Below, in pieces: positions 8,932 to 17,800 of a stretch of 64,000 bases of DNA. Position numbers and translations under genes: made by a program. The notes beneath the pieces are model-generated. The model saw only the letters and a program-made list of their open reading frames with translations. It searched no databases and was not told the DNA's origin. The number at the start of each line of letters is the position of its first letter. The first letter of the stretch is position 1. The stretch is from Novosphingobium sediminis. GTDB lineage: Bacteria; Pseudomonadota; Alphaproteobacteria; Sphingomonadales; Sphingomonadaceae. The DNA is taken from assembly GCF_007991615.1 (NCBI RefSeq), contig NZ_BJYR01000003.1:62001-126000 (forward strand), read 5' to 3'.

Positions 8932-10593
8932 CTAGCGGAATTCAAGCTCCGGGAAGCCCGCTGCCGCCGACTGGTCGAGCGCGTCGTAATAGAAGTTCGC
9001 ACCGCCGAAATAGATCAGCACGCGCGCACCCTTGTCCGCGCGGTTGGCGCCCATCATCCACGAATTGACCTTGTCGCCCTGCGCCATCAGCGTCTGGGCG
9101 TGGATATCGGCGGTCTGCTTCGTCCAGGCGGCTTCCGCATCGGCCTTGGGCCAGAACGTCGCGTAGCCTTCGTGCTCCATCTTGCGGATGCAGGCCGTGA
9201 TCCAGATGACATTCTGCTCGATCGAGGTCGGCAGGTTGGCGAAGGGCGCCTGCGGGCCGGTGACCATGAACATGTTGGGGAAGTCTGCCACGGCGACACC
9301 CATGATGCTGCCCGAGACGGTCTGCCACTTCTCGTTCAGGGTCTGCCCCGTCGCCCCGATGATCGGAAACGCCTCGAGCGACCCGGTATAGGCCTTGAAC
9401 CCGGTTGCCAGCACGATGATGTCGAACTCGAAGTCGCGCTTGCTCGTGCGCACGCCGGTCTCGGTCACCTCGACGATCGGCTCGGCCTTCTTGATATCGA
9501 CGAGGTGGACGTTGTCGCGGTTGAACGCCTCGAGATAGCCGTGATCGAGCGGCGGCCGCTTGGCGAAGAGCGGATAGTCGTCATAGGTCGGGCACAGCAG
9601 TTCGGCGAGTTCGGGATCATTGACCCGCGCCTTCATCTTGCTCGTGATGAAATCGCCCGCCAGCTTGTTGGCCTCCGGGCTCGCCAGCAGATCGTCGAAC
9701 GTCTCGAACACCCAGCGGAAGCTGCCGGTCCAGTTCTCCTCGAAGATGCGCTGGCGCTCTTCGGGCGGGGTATCGAGCACATTGCGGCCAACCGGGCTGT
9801 CGAACGCCATGCCGAACACGTGGTTGCGGCACTTGGCGATGATCGCTTCGTAGTTGTCCTTGATCTCCTTTTCCCACTCCGGCGTCATCGGACGCTGCAT
9901 CGCGGGGAGGATGTAGTTCGGCGTGCGCTGGAACACGGTGACATCCGCCGCCGTCTTGGCGAGTTCGGGCACCATCTGCACCGAGGTTGCGCCTGCGCCG
10001 ATCACGCCAACGCGCTTGCCCGCATAATCCAGGCCTTCCGGCCAGCGCGAGGAATGGAAGATCGGGCCCTTGAAGGTATCGAGCCCCTTGATCGCCGGGA
10101 TCTCGGGCTGCGAAATCATGCCCATGCCGCTGACGAAGTATTTGCAGGTGAAGGTCTCGCCGGTCCCGGTGGTGACCTGCCACCAGCCCTTGTCGGCCAG
10201 ATAGCGTGCTTCTGTAATCTCGGTGTTGAGCTGGATGTGCGGCATCATGTCGCACTTGTCGACGACGAAGCGCATGTAGGCCTGCGTCTCGGCGCGGCCC
10301 GGATAGCGCTGGGTCCACTTCCACTCCTGCAGGATCTCCTTCGAGAAAGTCAGGCAGTAGTAGTAGCTCTCGCTGTCAGTCGCCGCACCCGGATAGCGGT
10401 TCCACGCCCAGGTGCCGCCGACGTCCGAGGCGCGGTCGAATACGCGCACCGAAAGGCCTGCTTCGCGCAGGTAGTGGATGAGTGCGATGCCGGCAAAACC
10501 CGCGCCGATCCCGATTGCGTCGAAATCCGGTTTGCCCGCGCCGTTCGTGGCAGAAGCCGCCCCTGCCTCGGGGGCAATGGTGGTCGTGGTCAT
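8932..10593 (-). CDS. Baeyer-Villiger / flavin-containing monooxygenase
   Basis: A 553-residue FAD- and NADPH-dependent monooxygenase. The first Rossmann motif GAGFAG is at 30-35, the second GAGATS at 199-204. Between them lies the type I Baeyer-Villiger fingerprint FxGxxxHxxxWP (F174, G176, H180, W184, P185). Such enzymes insert oxygen next to a ketone to give an ester or lactone. It is the last gene of the leftward operon, after an ene-reductase and a hydrolase, which fits ketone to lactone to hydroxy acid. A 10-bp hairpin lies in the 59-base space before it, and a GAGAGAGGAAG site precedes the ATG. The substrate is not identifiable; terpenoid or alicyclic ketones are likely. Confidence 0.93.
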   Translation of the reverse strand: MTTTTIAPEAGAASATNGAGKPDFDAIGIGAGFAGIALIHYLREAGLSVRVFDRASDVGGTWAWNRYPGAATDSESYYYCLTFSKEILQEWKWTQRYPGRAETQAYMRFVVDKCDMMPHIQLNTEITEARYLADKGWWQVTTGTGETFTCKYFVSGMGMISQPEIPAIKGLDTFKGPIFHSSRWPEGLDYAGKRVGVIGAGATSVQMVPELAKTAADVTVFQRTPNYILPAMQRPMTPEWEKEIKDNYEAIIAKCRNHVFGMAFDSPVGRNVLDTPPEERQRIFEENWTGSFRWVFETFDDLLASPEANKLAGDFITSKMKARVNDPELAELLCPTYDDYPLFAKRPPLDHGYLEAFNRDNVHLVDIKKAEPIVEVTETGVRTSKRDFEFDIIVLATGFKAYTGSLEAFPIIGATGQTLNEKWQTVSGSIMGVAVADFPNMFMVTGPQAPFANLPTSIEQNVIWITACIRKMEHEGYATFWPKADAEAAWTKQTADIHAQTLMAQGDKVNSWMMGANRADKGARVLIYFGGANFYYDALDQSAAAGFPELEFR

Positions 10594-10628
10594 CGGTCTT
10601 CCTCTCTCACGATATGCTTTGAATCAGT

Positions 10629-10653
10629 ATCTTGCAGGGCATTCCTGCAAGAT
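10629..10653 (-). terminator. Perfect 10-bp hairpin between ene-reductase and monooxygenase genes
   Basis: ATCTTGCAGG and CCTGCAAGAT form a perfect 10-bp stem with a 5-base loop, touching the stop codon of the reductase gene and ending 35 bases before the monooxygenase start. No T-run follows on the transcribed strand, so a partial attenuator, an RNA-processing or stabilising hairpin, or a protein-binding dyad is as likely as a terminator. Confidence 0.5.
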
Positions 10654-11765
10654 CAGTAGAGTGTTTCCATGCAGGCCTTAGAATAGGGCTTGAGCTGATC
10701 GACCGCCCCCTCGCGCACCTTCTGCAGCCAGTTCGGATCGGCCAGCAGCGCACGGCCGACAGCGACGAGATCGAAGTCCCCGCGCTCGAAGCGGCGCACC
10801 AGTTCGCTCATGGACTTGAGCGTCGGCACGGATTCCCCCGCCACGAAGTCTTCCATCAGATCGCGGTCGAGGCCGACCGAACCCACCGTGATCGTCGGCT
10901 TGCCGGTGATGTGCTTGGTCCAACCGGCAAGGTTGCGGTCGTCCTCCCCGGGGAAGGCCGCTTCCCAGAAACGCCGCTCCGAGCAGTGGAAGATATCGAC
11001 GCCGGCTTCCGAAAGCGGCGCGACCCAGCGCTCCAGCTCGGCCGGATCGTTCGCTATCTTCGCATCGTACTGGTAGGTCTTCCACTGCGAGATGCGGAAG
11101 ATGATCGTGAAATCCTCACCCACCGCCTTGCGCACCGCAGCCACGCAATCGGCGGCAAAGCGCCCGCGCTGGGCAATGTCGTCGCCGCCATAGCGGTCAT
11201 CGCGCTTGTTGGTCGCGGTCCAGAAGAACTGGTCGAACAGGTAGCCATGTGCGCCATGCATCTCGATGGCATCGCAGCCCATCTTCTGCGCTTCGACCGC
11301 GCCGCGCGCGAAGGAGGCGATCACTTCGTCGATATCGGTCGGCGTCATCACCCGCCCGCCCGGAATGTCTGGCCCGACGAGGCCCGAAGGGCTTTCAAGC
11401 GGCGGATGCGGCGAATCCGGGAAGTTGAAGTCCTCGCAGCCGCCCACGTGCCAAAGCTGCGGGATCATCGCCCCGCCTGCGCGGTGCACGTCGGCAGTTG
11501 CACGCGCCCATGCGGCAAGGCCCTCCTCGCCGTGGAACGCCGGAACCGTATCGGCCGCGACCGAGCCGGGCCGATCCACCGCGACGCCTTCGGTGATGAC
11601 AGCGGCAACCCCGCCTTCGATGCGGCGGCGGTAATAGTCTGCCGATTCCTGCGTCAGGATGCCGCCCGGCGCGAAATAGCGCGACATCGGAGCCATCAGG
11701 AAGCGGTTCGACAAGTGCAGCGACTTGCAATCGAATGGAGTGAAGAACGGATCGAGTGACGTCAT
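10653..11765 (-). CDS. Old Yellow Enzyme family NADH:flavin oxidoreductase
   Basis: A 370-residue FMN-dependent TIM-barrel reductase. Seen: the substrate-binding pair H170/H173 in MHGAHGYLFDQFFW, followed by DDRYGG at 189-194, the classic OYE signature. Late phosphate-binding residues occur in VAVGRALLADPNW. OYE-type enzymes reduce C=C bonds next to carbonyls. The frame is open much further upstream, but that part overlaps the hydrolase gene; the ATG at 11765 gives MTSLDPFF, 20 bases after the hydrolase stop. In this operon it would saturate an enone before the Baeyer-Villiger step. A carvone reductase-like role is an inference from context. Confidence 0.92.
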   Translation of the reverse strand: MTSLDPFFTPFDCKSLHLSNRFLMAPMSRYFAPGGILTQESADYYRRRIEGGVAAVITEGVAVDRPGSVAADTVPAFHGEEGLAAWARATADVHRAGGAMIPQLWHVGGCEDFNFPDSPHPPLESPSGLVGPDIPGGRVMTPTDIDEVIASFARGAVEAQKMGCDAIEMHGAHGYLFDQFFWTATNKRDDRYGGDDIAQRGRFAADCVAAVRKAVGEDFTIIFRISQWKTYQYDAKIANDPAELERWVAPLSEAGVDIFHCSERRFWEAAFPGEDDRNLAGWTKHITGKPTITVGSVGLDRDLMEDFVAGESVPTLKSMSELVRRFERGDFDLVAVGRALLADPNWLQKVREGAVDQLKPYSKACMETLY

Positions 11766-11785
11766 TATCGTTATCCCGCCTCGGG

Positions 11786-12589
11786 TCAGAGCTTGGCCAG
11801 AAAATCGCGCAGCGCCGCGTTGTAGGCCTCCGCATCCTCGATGAACGGGGCGTGCCCGCAGCCTTCGATCAGCGCGAGGGTGCCGTGCGGGGCCATCTCC
11901 GCAGCAGCCTTGCCAACCCCCGGATCGAGGATCGCGTCCGCGCTGCCGACGATGGAGAGCAGCGGCACTGGCAGCGCCTTGAGTGCTTCGCGCTGGTCGA
12001 CCCGGCCAAGGTCCATGAGCGATTCGATCACGCCCGGGCCGCTGTCGATGAAGGCGGCCCACATCCAATCGACCATCGCATCGCTCACCGGCTTGGCGCA
12101 GACGCCGCCAGCAAGGCCGCGGAAGAACGCCGCACGGTCACCGCCGAGTGCGGCCTTGGTTGCCTCGAGCGAGCCGGGTTCACCGCCGTAGGGGAAGTCG
12201 TCCGACTTGATGAAGCGCGGCGCTGCGCCGCAAGTCAGCACCACACCAGCGCAGGCCGGACCGAGCAGACCGGCGGCTGCAACCGCCACCGCTCCGCCCA
12301 ATGACCAGCCGTTGAGCACGGCGGGCTTGTCGGTGCACGTGCGCACGATACCAGCGACGTCGCCGGCAATCGCGGCGATCGAAACGTCATCGAAATCCCG
12401 GTCGGACTGGCCGCAGCCCCGGTGATCGACGACGATCACCGCATGGCCGGCTTCCTTCAGCACTTCGACAGTGCCCGCCCAAAGCCGGCCTGACATCGCC
12501 CAGCCGTGGATGAGCACGACCGGAACCCCGGCCCCGCGGTGGTGCTCGTAATAGACCGAGCGGCCGTCGCCGCAATCGAACCGCGCCAT
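11786..12589 (-). CDS. Alpha/beta hydrolase
   Basis: A 267-residue alpha/beta-hydrolase-fold protein. The nucleophile elbow is GWS96LGG, the acid is probably D218 (GSADAILD) and the base H246 (GCGHAPF). The HGWAMS segment at 28-33 forms the oxyanion hole. The family includes esterases, lactonases and haloperoxidase-like hydrolases. No signal peptide is visible, so it is cytosolic. Lying between the ene-reductase/monooxygenase pair and an NTF2-like gene, it is the natural candidate to open the lactone or ester made by the monooxygenase; this is inference. Confidence 0.9.
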   Translation of the reverse strand: MARFDCGDGRSVYYEHHRGAGVPVVLIHGWAMSGRLWAGTVEVLKEAGHAVIVVDHRGCGQSDRDFDDVSIAAIAGDVAGIVRTCTDKPAVLNGWSLGGAVAVAAAGLLGPACAGVVLTCGAAPRFIKSDDFPYGGEPGSLEATKAALGGDRAAFFRGLAGGVCAKPVSDAMVDWMWAAFIDSGPGVIESLMDLGRVDQREALKALPVPLLSIVGSADAILDPGVGKAAAEMAPHGTLALIEGCGHAPFIEDAEAYNAALRDFLAKL

Positions 12590-12614
12590 TGTCCTCTCCC
12601 TGATCCGCCGCCCG

Positions 12615-13076
12615 CTATTGCGGTGCGGTGAGTGTGATGCCCGTCAGCGGGCTGAAATGCTGCATGGTGACCTTGCGGCGGGCAATCTTCCACACGCCGT
12701 CGCGCCGTTCGAACCGGTCGGTATATGTCGCGGCCACGGTCTGCGCCTGGCCCTCGATCGAATTGCCGATGCAGTAGACGTCGCAGATGCCCTCGATCGC
12801 ATCCTCGCCCACGGACGTCAGCCGCAGGTTGGTGGTGTAGTGGGTCGATTCCTTCCACGCGGGCCAGAGGATGTCCTCCACCGCATGGACAACGCCCGCG
12901 TGCCCCACGAAATCGCCAAAGGGCGGGCCGATTTCCCACACCGCATCAGGCCACCAGATCGCGAGGAAACGGCCCATATCGCGCTTGTCGAAGCCGAGGC
13001 AGTAGTCTGAAGTGAGATCCTGCAGTGCGAGCCGGGTCTCCAGCATCTCGACCCGCTGTTCGAGCGTGACAGCCAT
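12615..13076 (-). CDS. SnoaL/NTF2-like (nuclear transport factor 2 fold) protein
   Basis: A 153-residue single-domain protein starting MAVTLEQRVEMLETRLALQDLTSDYCLGFDKRD, the helical start and following acidic loop typical of SnoaL_4-type proteins (scytalone dehydratase or ring-hydroxylating dioxygenase beta-subunit fold). These cone-shaped domains bind small hydrophobic molecules and act as isomerases, dehydratases or hydrolases. The gene overlaps the dehydrogenase gene by one base (TGATG). Its chemical step in the pathway cannot be told from sequence. Confidence 0.82.
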   Translation of the reverse strand: MAVTLEQRVEMLETRLALQDLTSDYCLGFDKRDMGRFLAIWWPDAVWEIGPPFGDFVGHAGVVHAVEDILWPAWKESTHYTTNLRLTSVGEDAIEGICDVYCIGNSIEGQAQTVAATYTDRFERRDGVWKIARRKVTMQHFSPLTGITLTAPQ

Positions 13077-14380
13077 CAGCCAGCCTCCTCATCGAGATAG
13101 GGCGCGAACTTCGCCAGCGCGGCGGCGCGCGTTTCGGGGACGAAGTAGGTCGGCCACTGGCCGGGCGCCGGATCGACGCGGCGCAGGATGTCCTTTGCGA
13201 CCGAGACCTTGTGCACTTCGGTCGGCCCGTCGACGATGCCCATCTCCGGCACGTACTGCCACATGTCCATCAGCGGCGTTTCGTTCGACATGCCGAGCGA
13301 ACCGTGGATGTGCAGCGCGCGGTAAACGACATCGCGCAGCACGCCGGGCATCGCCGCCTTGATCGCCGAAATCTCGCGGCGCACGCGGTGGGTATAGCCC
13401 TTGTCCTGATCGAGCAGCCACGCGGCATAGAGCACGTGCAGGCGGAACTGGGTGATCTGGGTGTAGCTGTCGGCGATGCGCTCCTGCACCATCTGCTTGT
13501 CGGCCAGCCGCTCGCCCTTGGTGACGCGGCTGACAGCGCGCTCGCACATCATGTCGAGCGCCTTGTTGAGCATGCCGACCGTGCGCATGGCATGGTGGAT
13601 GCGTCCGCCGCCAAGCCGCGACTGCGCGACGTTGAAGCCGCCGCCGACAGCGCCGAGCGTGTTGGAAAGCGGAACCCGGCACTTGTTGAAGCGCAGATAG
13701 CCATGCACGCCGCTGCCGATCTCGTCCTTCGGGCCGACGGCGGTGTTACGCACGATCTCCATGCCCGGGGCATCGCGCGGGACGATGATCGTGGTCGAGC
13801 CGGCATGGACCGCCACATCGGGATCGGTGATGCACATGACGATCAGGAACTCGGCCATGTCGGCATGGCTGGCGAACCACTTCTCGCCCTCGATCACCCA
13901 GTCATCGCCGTCAGCCGTCGCGCGGCAGAGGAATTCGCCGGGATCGGCGCCGGCCTGCGGCTCGGTCATCGAGAAGCACGAGACGATATCGCCATCGAGC
14001 AGCGGCTGGAGATAGCGCGCCTTCTGCTCTTCGGTGCCGAAGCGGGCGAGGATTTCGGCATTGCCGGTATCAGGCGCCTGCGTGCCGAACACTGTCGGCG
14101 CAAAGCGGCTCCGGCCGAGGATCTCGTTCATCAGGCCAAGGTGAAGCTGGCCATAGCCCTGCCCGCCAAGTTCCGGCCCGAGATGGCAGGCCCACAGGCC
14201 CTTGTCCCGCACCACCTGCTGCAGCGGCTTCATGATCCGGCGCGCCTTCGAGCGCGGATCGAACGGATCGCCCGGCCCGCGGAAGACAAGGTCCATCGGC
14301 TCGATCTCGCGCTTCACGAAATCGCGCATCCAATCGAGCTTTTCAGCAAACTCCGGTTCTGTCGAAAAATCCCACGCCAT
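13076..14380 (-). CDS. Acyl-CoA dehydrogenase (ACAD10/11-like)
   Basis: A 434-residue FAD enzyme with the acyl-CoA dehydrogenase signature SCFSMTEPQAGADP in the middle beta-domain and the C-terminal segment DGPTEVHKVSVAKDILRR. The second half keeps the helices that bind FAD across the dimer. The TEPQAGADP and DGPTEVHK forms are typical of the ACAD10/ACAD11-like branch. In mammals that branch is fused to an APH-type kinase domain; here a separate APH-like kinase is encoded in the divergent operon (18532-19560). It probably works on a CoA ester produced after ring opening. The start codon is close after the SDR stop (18 bases). Confidence 0.92.
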   Translation of the reverse strand: MAWDFSTEPEFAEKLDWMRDFVKREIEPMDLVFRGPGDPFDPRSKARRIMKPLQQVVRDKGLWACHLGPELGGQGYGQLHLGLMNEILGRSRFAPTVFGTQAPDTGNAEILARFGTEEQKARYLQPLLDGDIVSCFSMTEPQAGADPGEFLCRATADGDDWVIEGEKWFASHADMAEFLIVMCITDPDVAVHAGSTTIIVPRDAPGMEIVRNTAVGPKDEIGSGVHGYLRFNKCRVPLSNTLGAVGGGFNVAQSRLGGGRIHHAMRTVGMLNKALDMMCERAVSRVTKGERLADKQMVQERIADSYTQITQFRLHVLYAAWLLDQDKGYTHRVRREISAIKAAMPGVLRDVVYRALHIHGSLGMSNETPLMDMWQYVPEMGIVDGPTEVHKVSVAKDILRRVDPAPGQWPTYFVPETRAAALAKFAPYLDEEAG

Positions 14381-14398
14381 CAGATCAACGTTGTCCTT

Positions 14399-15154
14399 TC
14401 AGCACCCTGCATACCAGCCCCCGTCAACCCACAGCTCCGCACCGGTGATGTAACGCGCCTCGTCGGACGCAAGAAACAGCGAGGCATGGGCAATGTCCAT
14501 CGGATCGCCAACCTCGCCCATCGGGATCGATGCCTTGATCGCCGCGTCCTGCTCGGGCGTGATATCACCGAGGATCGGGGTGCGGATCTGGCCGGGGAAG
14601 ATCGTGTTGACGCGCACGCCCTGCTTCACGAATTCGAGCGCGGCGCCCTTGCCCATCACCCGCACCGCCGCCTTGGAGGCGTGGTAGCTGATGGCATCGG
14701 GGCTGCCGATCAGGCCGTAGAGCGAGGAAATGTTGACGATGGCCGCACCCTTGCCTGCCTTGGCCAACTCCGGCGCGCCCGCCTTCATGCCATAGAACAC
14801 GCCCGTCTGGTTGACCGCAACCATGCGGTCCCAGCCCTGCGGCGTCTCGGCCTGAATGCCGCCGGGGTGGAAGATGCCGGCGTTGTTGACCAGCGTGGTC
14901 AGCTTGCCAAAGGTTGCGACGGTGAGCGCGACGGCGGCCTGCCAGCTGCCAAGGTCGGTCACATCGAGCCGGGTGAACGCAGCCTCACCGCAGGCATCCG
15001 TGATCTTCGCCACGACGGCCGCGCCAAGGGCTTCCTGAAGATCGCCGATCAGCACTTTCGCGCCTTCGCGGGCATAGAGCACGGCCTGCGCTTCGCCGAG
15101 GCCGCTCGCCCCGCCGGAAATGAGCGCCACCTTGCCCTCTAGCCTTCCACTCAC
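14399..15154 (-). CDS. Short-chain dehydrogenase/reductase, probably NAD-dependent
   Basis: A 251-residue SDR. Cofactor motif GGASGLG at 14-20, NNAG at 90-93, catalytic S144 (second Ser of NISS), Y157 and K161. D38 at the end of the second beta-strand favours NAD(H). The frame is open to an ATG at 15184, but the GTG at 15154 is preferred because an AGGAGAGG site lies 5 bases upstream, while the ATG has none. It is the first gene of the leftward catabolic operon and is expected to interconvert an alcohol and ketone of the substrate, like carveol dehydrogenase. That role is inferred. Confidence 0.88.
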   Translation of the reverse strand: MSGRLEGKVALISGGASGLGEAQAVLYAREGAKVLIGDLQEALGAAVVAKITDACGEAAFTRLDVTDLGSWQAAVALTVATFGKLTTLVNNAGIFHPGGIQAETPQGWDRMVAVNQTGVFYGMKAGAPELAKAGKGAAIVNISSLYGLIGSPDAISYHASKAAVRVMGKGAALEFVKQGVRVNTIFPGQIRTPILGDITPEQDAAIKASIPMGEVGDPMDIAHASLFLASDEARYITGAELWVDGGWYAGC

Positions 15155-15212
15155 CGGACCTCTCCTGTCCTTCGTTATGACCAATGTGGATCACACTTAC
15201 TAGTTTCAGACA

Positions 15213-15225
15213 AGCAAAATTTGCT
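15213..15225. promoter_or_regulatory. Dyad AGCAAA-A-TTTGCT
   Basis: A perfect 13-bp palindrome 58 bp upstream of the SDR start codon, followed by a related shorter dyad (AGCA-AAC-TGCT, 15229-15239). It is a candidate operator for the leftward operon; the cognate protein is not known. Confidence 0.4.
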
Positions 15226-15330
15226 CGCAGCAAACTGCTATGGCCGAGTGCATTCCGCTGAAAATCCCGCAAAAATGCTAGTCCCTTGAGAAATCCCGGA
15301 GATTCTGCGGGGAATCCGATTTCGCAATAT

Positions 15331-15353
15331 AACTTGTTTGGGTATAGCAAGTT
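15331..15353. promoter_or_regulatory. Dyad AACTTG-N11-CAAGTT
   Basis: Two 6-bp inverted half-sites separated by 11 bases, 141 bp upstream of the TonB-receptor start. Size and symmetry suit a TetR-family operator. The link to the TetR gene at 21212 is an inference. Confidence 0.4.
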
Positions 15354-15493
15354 TGGTAGACCCATCACAGGCCATGACGTCCGCCTCAGGCTGGAAGCGG
15401 GAAAGACCCGCCACCTGCGGCAAACTTCAGGACGACGTCGCCGGGGATAACGGGCCACGCCGAAAAGAGCGTGGCATGAGAGGGAGAGACGGG

Positions 15494-17782
15494 ATGAGCA
15501 TGTCGGTAAAGGCAATGCGCGCGCTTCTGGCGGCGTCCATTTCAGCCGCCGGTCTGGCTGCAGGCCAGGCCCACGCACAGCAGGCTGCGGCGAGTGCCAG
15601 CGAATCGAATGCCGATGATTCAAACGGCGGGCTGGAAGCCATCGTGGTGACCGCACGCAAGCGGACGGAAAACCTGCAGAGCGTCTCGTCCTCGGTCAGC
15701 GCGCTCAGCGCCACCGATCTTGCCAAGCGCTTCGATTCCGACGTGCGCGACTTCGCCAACTCGGCGCCCAACGTGCTGATCGATGATACGCAGCAGGGTC
15801 CGGGCGGTGTCGCCGCCATCTACATCCGCGGCATTGGCGTCGCAGACGTCGAGAAATCCGTGGACCCCGCAGTCGGCGTGGTGATCGACGATGTCTATAT
15901 CGGCCAGAGCTCGGGCAGCCTGCTCAAGGCGATCGACGTCGACCGCGTGGAAGTGCTGCGCGGACCGCAGGGCACGCTGTTCGGTCGCAACGCCACCGGC
16001 GGTGTCATCAACCTCGCGCGGTCGCGGCCGACGCAGGAGCTGACCGGCAAGGTGCGCGGCACCTATTCCAGCTTCGACACCTTCGATTTCCAGGGCGTCG
16101 TCAGCTTCGGCCTCGCCCCCAATGTCGCGTTCAAGGTTTCGGGCGCGTACAATTCGTCCGATGGCTACATCTTCAACAAGACCTTCAACCAGCCGGGCCA
16201 GAAGTCGGATTTTCGCGCGATCGGCGGCCAGCTGCTGCTTACCCCCACCCCGGCGCTCGAAATCAGCCTCAGCTATGACCATCAGCTGACCCGGCAGGAT
16301 CCGCCGCAGCTTTCGGCGCTGACCAAGCCGACCGATATCTTCTGTTCGCTGATCGGCTTCTGCTCACCCAAACCGGATGTGCCGATTTCGGGCAGCCGCT
16401 ATGTCAGCGTGAGCAACGCACCGGTCGACAAGAGCGCCCGCTTCCAGCTCGACATGGCGATCGGCAAGCTCAAGTACGAGCTCGGCAACAATCTCGATTT
16501 CGAGTACATTCTGGGCTACCTGAAGACCAATGAATCGATCAATCAGGACTTCGATTCCACCCCGCTGACGCTTTACCACACCGACCGTCCGGCCCGCTGG
16601 AAGCAGGTGACGAACGAAGCGCGGCTCGTCATGGGCGGCAATGGCCCGCTGACCTTCGTGCTCGGCGGCTACCAGTGGTTCTCGAAATACACGATCAACC
16701 TCAAGAACTACATCGGCTTCGCCGGCCCGCCGCTGCTCACCAGCGCGCAGGACGTGACGCAGACGACCAAGTCGTGGGCCGGCTACTTCGAAGGTGACTA
16801 CAAGTTCACCGACAAGCTCAAGCTCACCGTCGGCGGGCGCTATACCCACGATTCCAAGACCACCCAGGTCAACGACAAGACGATCTTCATCTACGGCACG
16901 CTGGAGGAGAAGGACCCGATCGCCGCCCTCCCGCCGGTGGCCGGGGTCAATATCGTGATGCCCACGCCGATCAAGGCGAGCTGGTCGAAGTTCACGCCCA
17001 AGGTGAGCCTCAGCTACAACTGGACGCCCGAGGTGATGACCTACGCGCTGTGGTCGCGCGGCTATCGCGGCGGCGGTTTCAATGGTCGCCCCTCGACGAT
17101 CGGTGCGGCGATCACGCCCTACAACCCCGAAACGCTCGACAACTTCGAGCTGGGCTTCAAGACCCAGTTCCTGAATGACCGCGTCCGCCTCAACGGCGCG
17201 TTCTACCTGATGAAGTACAAGGACATGCAGCAGGATCTCGACGTGCCGGCGCCCGGCACCTCGACCGGCCGCGAGAACCGCACGATCAACGCCTCGAAGG
17301 CCGATCTCAAGGGTATCGAGCTGGACCTGACCGCGCGGGTGACCTCCAACTTCACCATCGGCGGCAACGTCGGTTACCTTGATTCCAAGTACAAGGACTT
17401 CTTCGGGGACATCTACAGCACCGGCACGCCAGTCGACGCGACCTTCCTGAAGATCCGCCGCGCGCCGAAATGGACCTGGGACCTGCGCGCTTCCTACGAA
17501 AACAACGTTGGCCCCGGCACGCTCATGGTCAATGCCGAACTGCACCATATCGGCGCGCACGAGCTGACGTTCCTCAACAACCCCAACTTGCGCAACGGCG
17601 CGCAGAACCTGCTCGACGCCTCGATCAGCTACAAGATCAACAAGACCATGATCAGCGTCTTCGGCAAGAACCTTGGCAACGAGGATGGCTGGACCATCGG
17701 CTATGACGTCCAGAACGTGTGGAGCTACGGCGCAGCGCGTCCGCCGCGTTCGTGGGGCGTTGCCGTGACGCAGACGTTCTGA
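15494..17782 (+). CDS. TonB-dependent outer-membrane receptor
   Basis: A 762-residue outer-membrane receptor. Residues 1-29 form a signal peptide ending AHAQ. The TonB box is EAIVVTARKR near 45-55, followed by the plug domain (QGTLFGRNATGGVINL) and a 22-strand barrel ending in the aromatic VTQTF. The ATG at 15494 follows an AGGGAGAG site and gives a normal signal peptide; in-frame ATGs at 15338 and 15479 are less likely. As first gene of the rightward catabolic operon it probably imports the pathway substrate, the usual sphingomonad arrangement for plant-derived or aromatic compounds rather than iron. Confidence 0.92.
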   Translation: MSMSVKAMRALLAASISAAGLAAGQAHAQQAAASASESNADDSNGGLEAIVVTARKRTENLQSVSSSVSALSATDLAKRFDSDVRDFANSAPNVLIDDTQQGPGGVAAIYIRGIGVADVEKSVDPAVGVVIDDVYIGQSSGSLLKAIDVDRVEVLRGPQGTLFGRNATGGVINLARSRPTQELTGKVRGTYSSFDTFDFQGVVSFGLAPNVAFKVSGAYNSSDGYIFNKTFNQPGQKSDFRAIGGQLLLTPTPALEISLSYDHQLTRQDPPQLSALTKPTDIFCSLIGFCSPKPDVPISGSRYVSVSNAPVDKSARFQLDMAIGKLKYELGNNLDFEYILGYLKTNESINQDFDSTPLTLYHTDRPARWKQVTNEARLVMGGNGPLTFVLGGYQWFSKYTINLKNYIGFAGPPLLTSAQDVTQTTKSWAGYFEGDYKFTDKLKLTVGGRYTHDSKTTQVNDKTIFIYGTLEEKDPIAALPPVAGVNIVMPTPIKASWSKFTPKVSLSYNWTPEVMTYALWSRGYRGGGFNGRPSTIGAAITPYNPETLDNFELGFKTQFLNDRVRLNGAFYLMKYKDMQQDLDVPAPGTSTGRENRTINASKADLKGIELDLTARVTSNFTIGGNVGYLDSKYKDFFGDIYSTGTPVDATFLKIRRAPKWTWDLRASYENNVGPGTLMVNAELHHIGAHELTFLNNPNLRNGAQNLLDASISYKINKTMISVFGKNLGNEDGWTIGYDVQNVWSYGAARPPRSWGVAVTQTF

Positions 17783-17800
17783 TCCGGAGCGGCCGGCGAG

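Larger units (their letters stand above)
15155..15493. promoter_or_regulatory. Divergent control region of the two catabolic operons
   Basis: The 339 bases between the leftward SDR and the rightward TonB receptor hold no gene. The part from about 15190 to 15360 is clearly less GC-rich than its surroundings and contains two short perfect dyads (listed separately), so it should carry both promoters. I could not fix convincing -35/-10 pairs by eye. The TetR protein encoded at 21212 is the obvious candidate regulator. Confidence 0.6.

Noticed and set aside
8770..10659. A 629-codon plus-strand frame opposite the Baeyer-Villiger monooxygenase gene.
   Set aside because: Its product is Arg/His/Asp-rich without any motif, as expected of the antisense of a GC-rich gene; the minus-strand product carries full family signatures.
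13211..15142. A 643-codon plus-strand frame opposite the acyl-CoA dehydrogenase and SDR genes.
   Set aside because: Antisense shadow; it crosses two genes with clear signatures on the minus strand.
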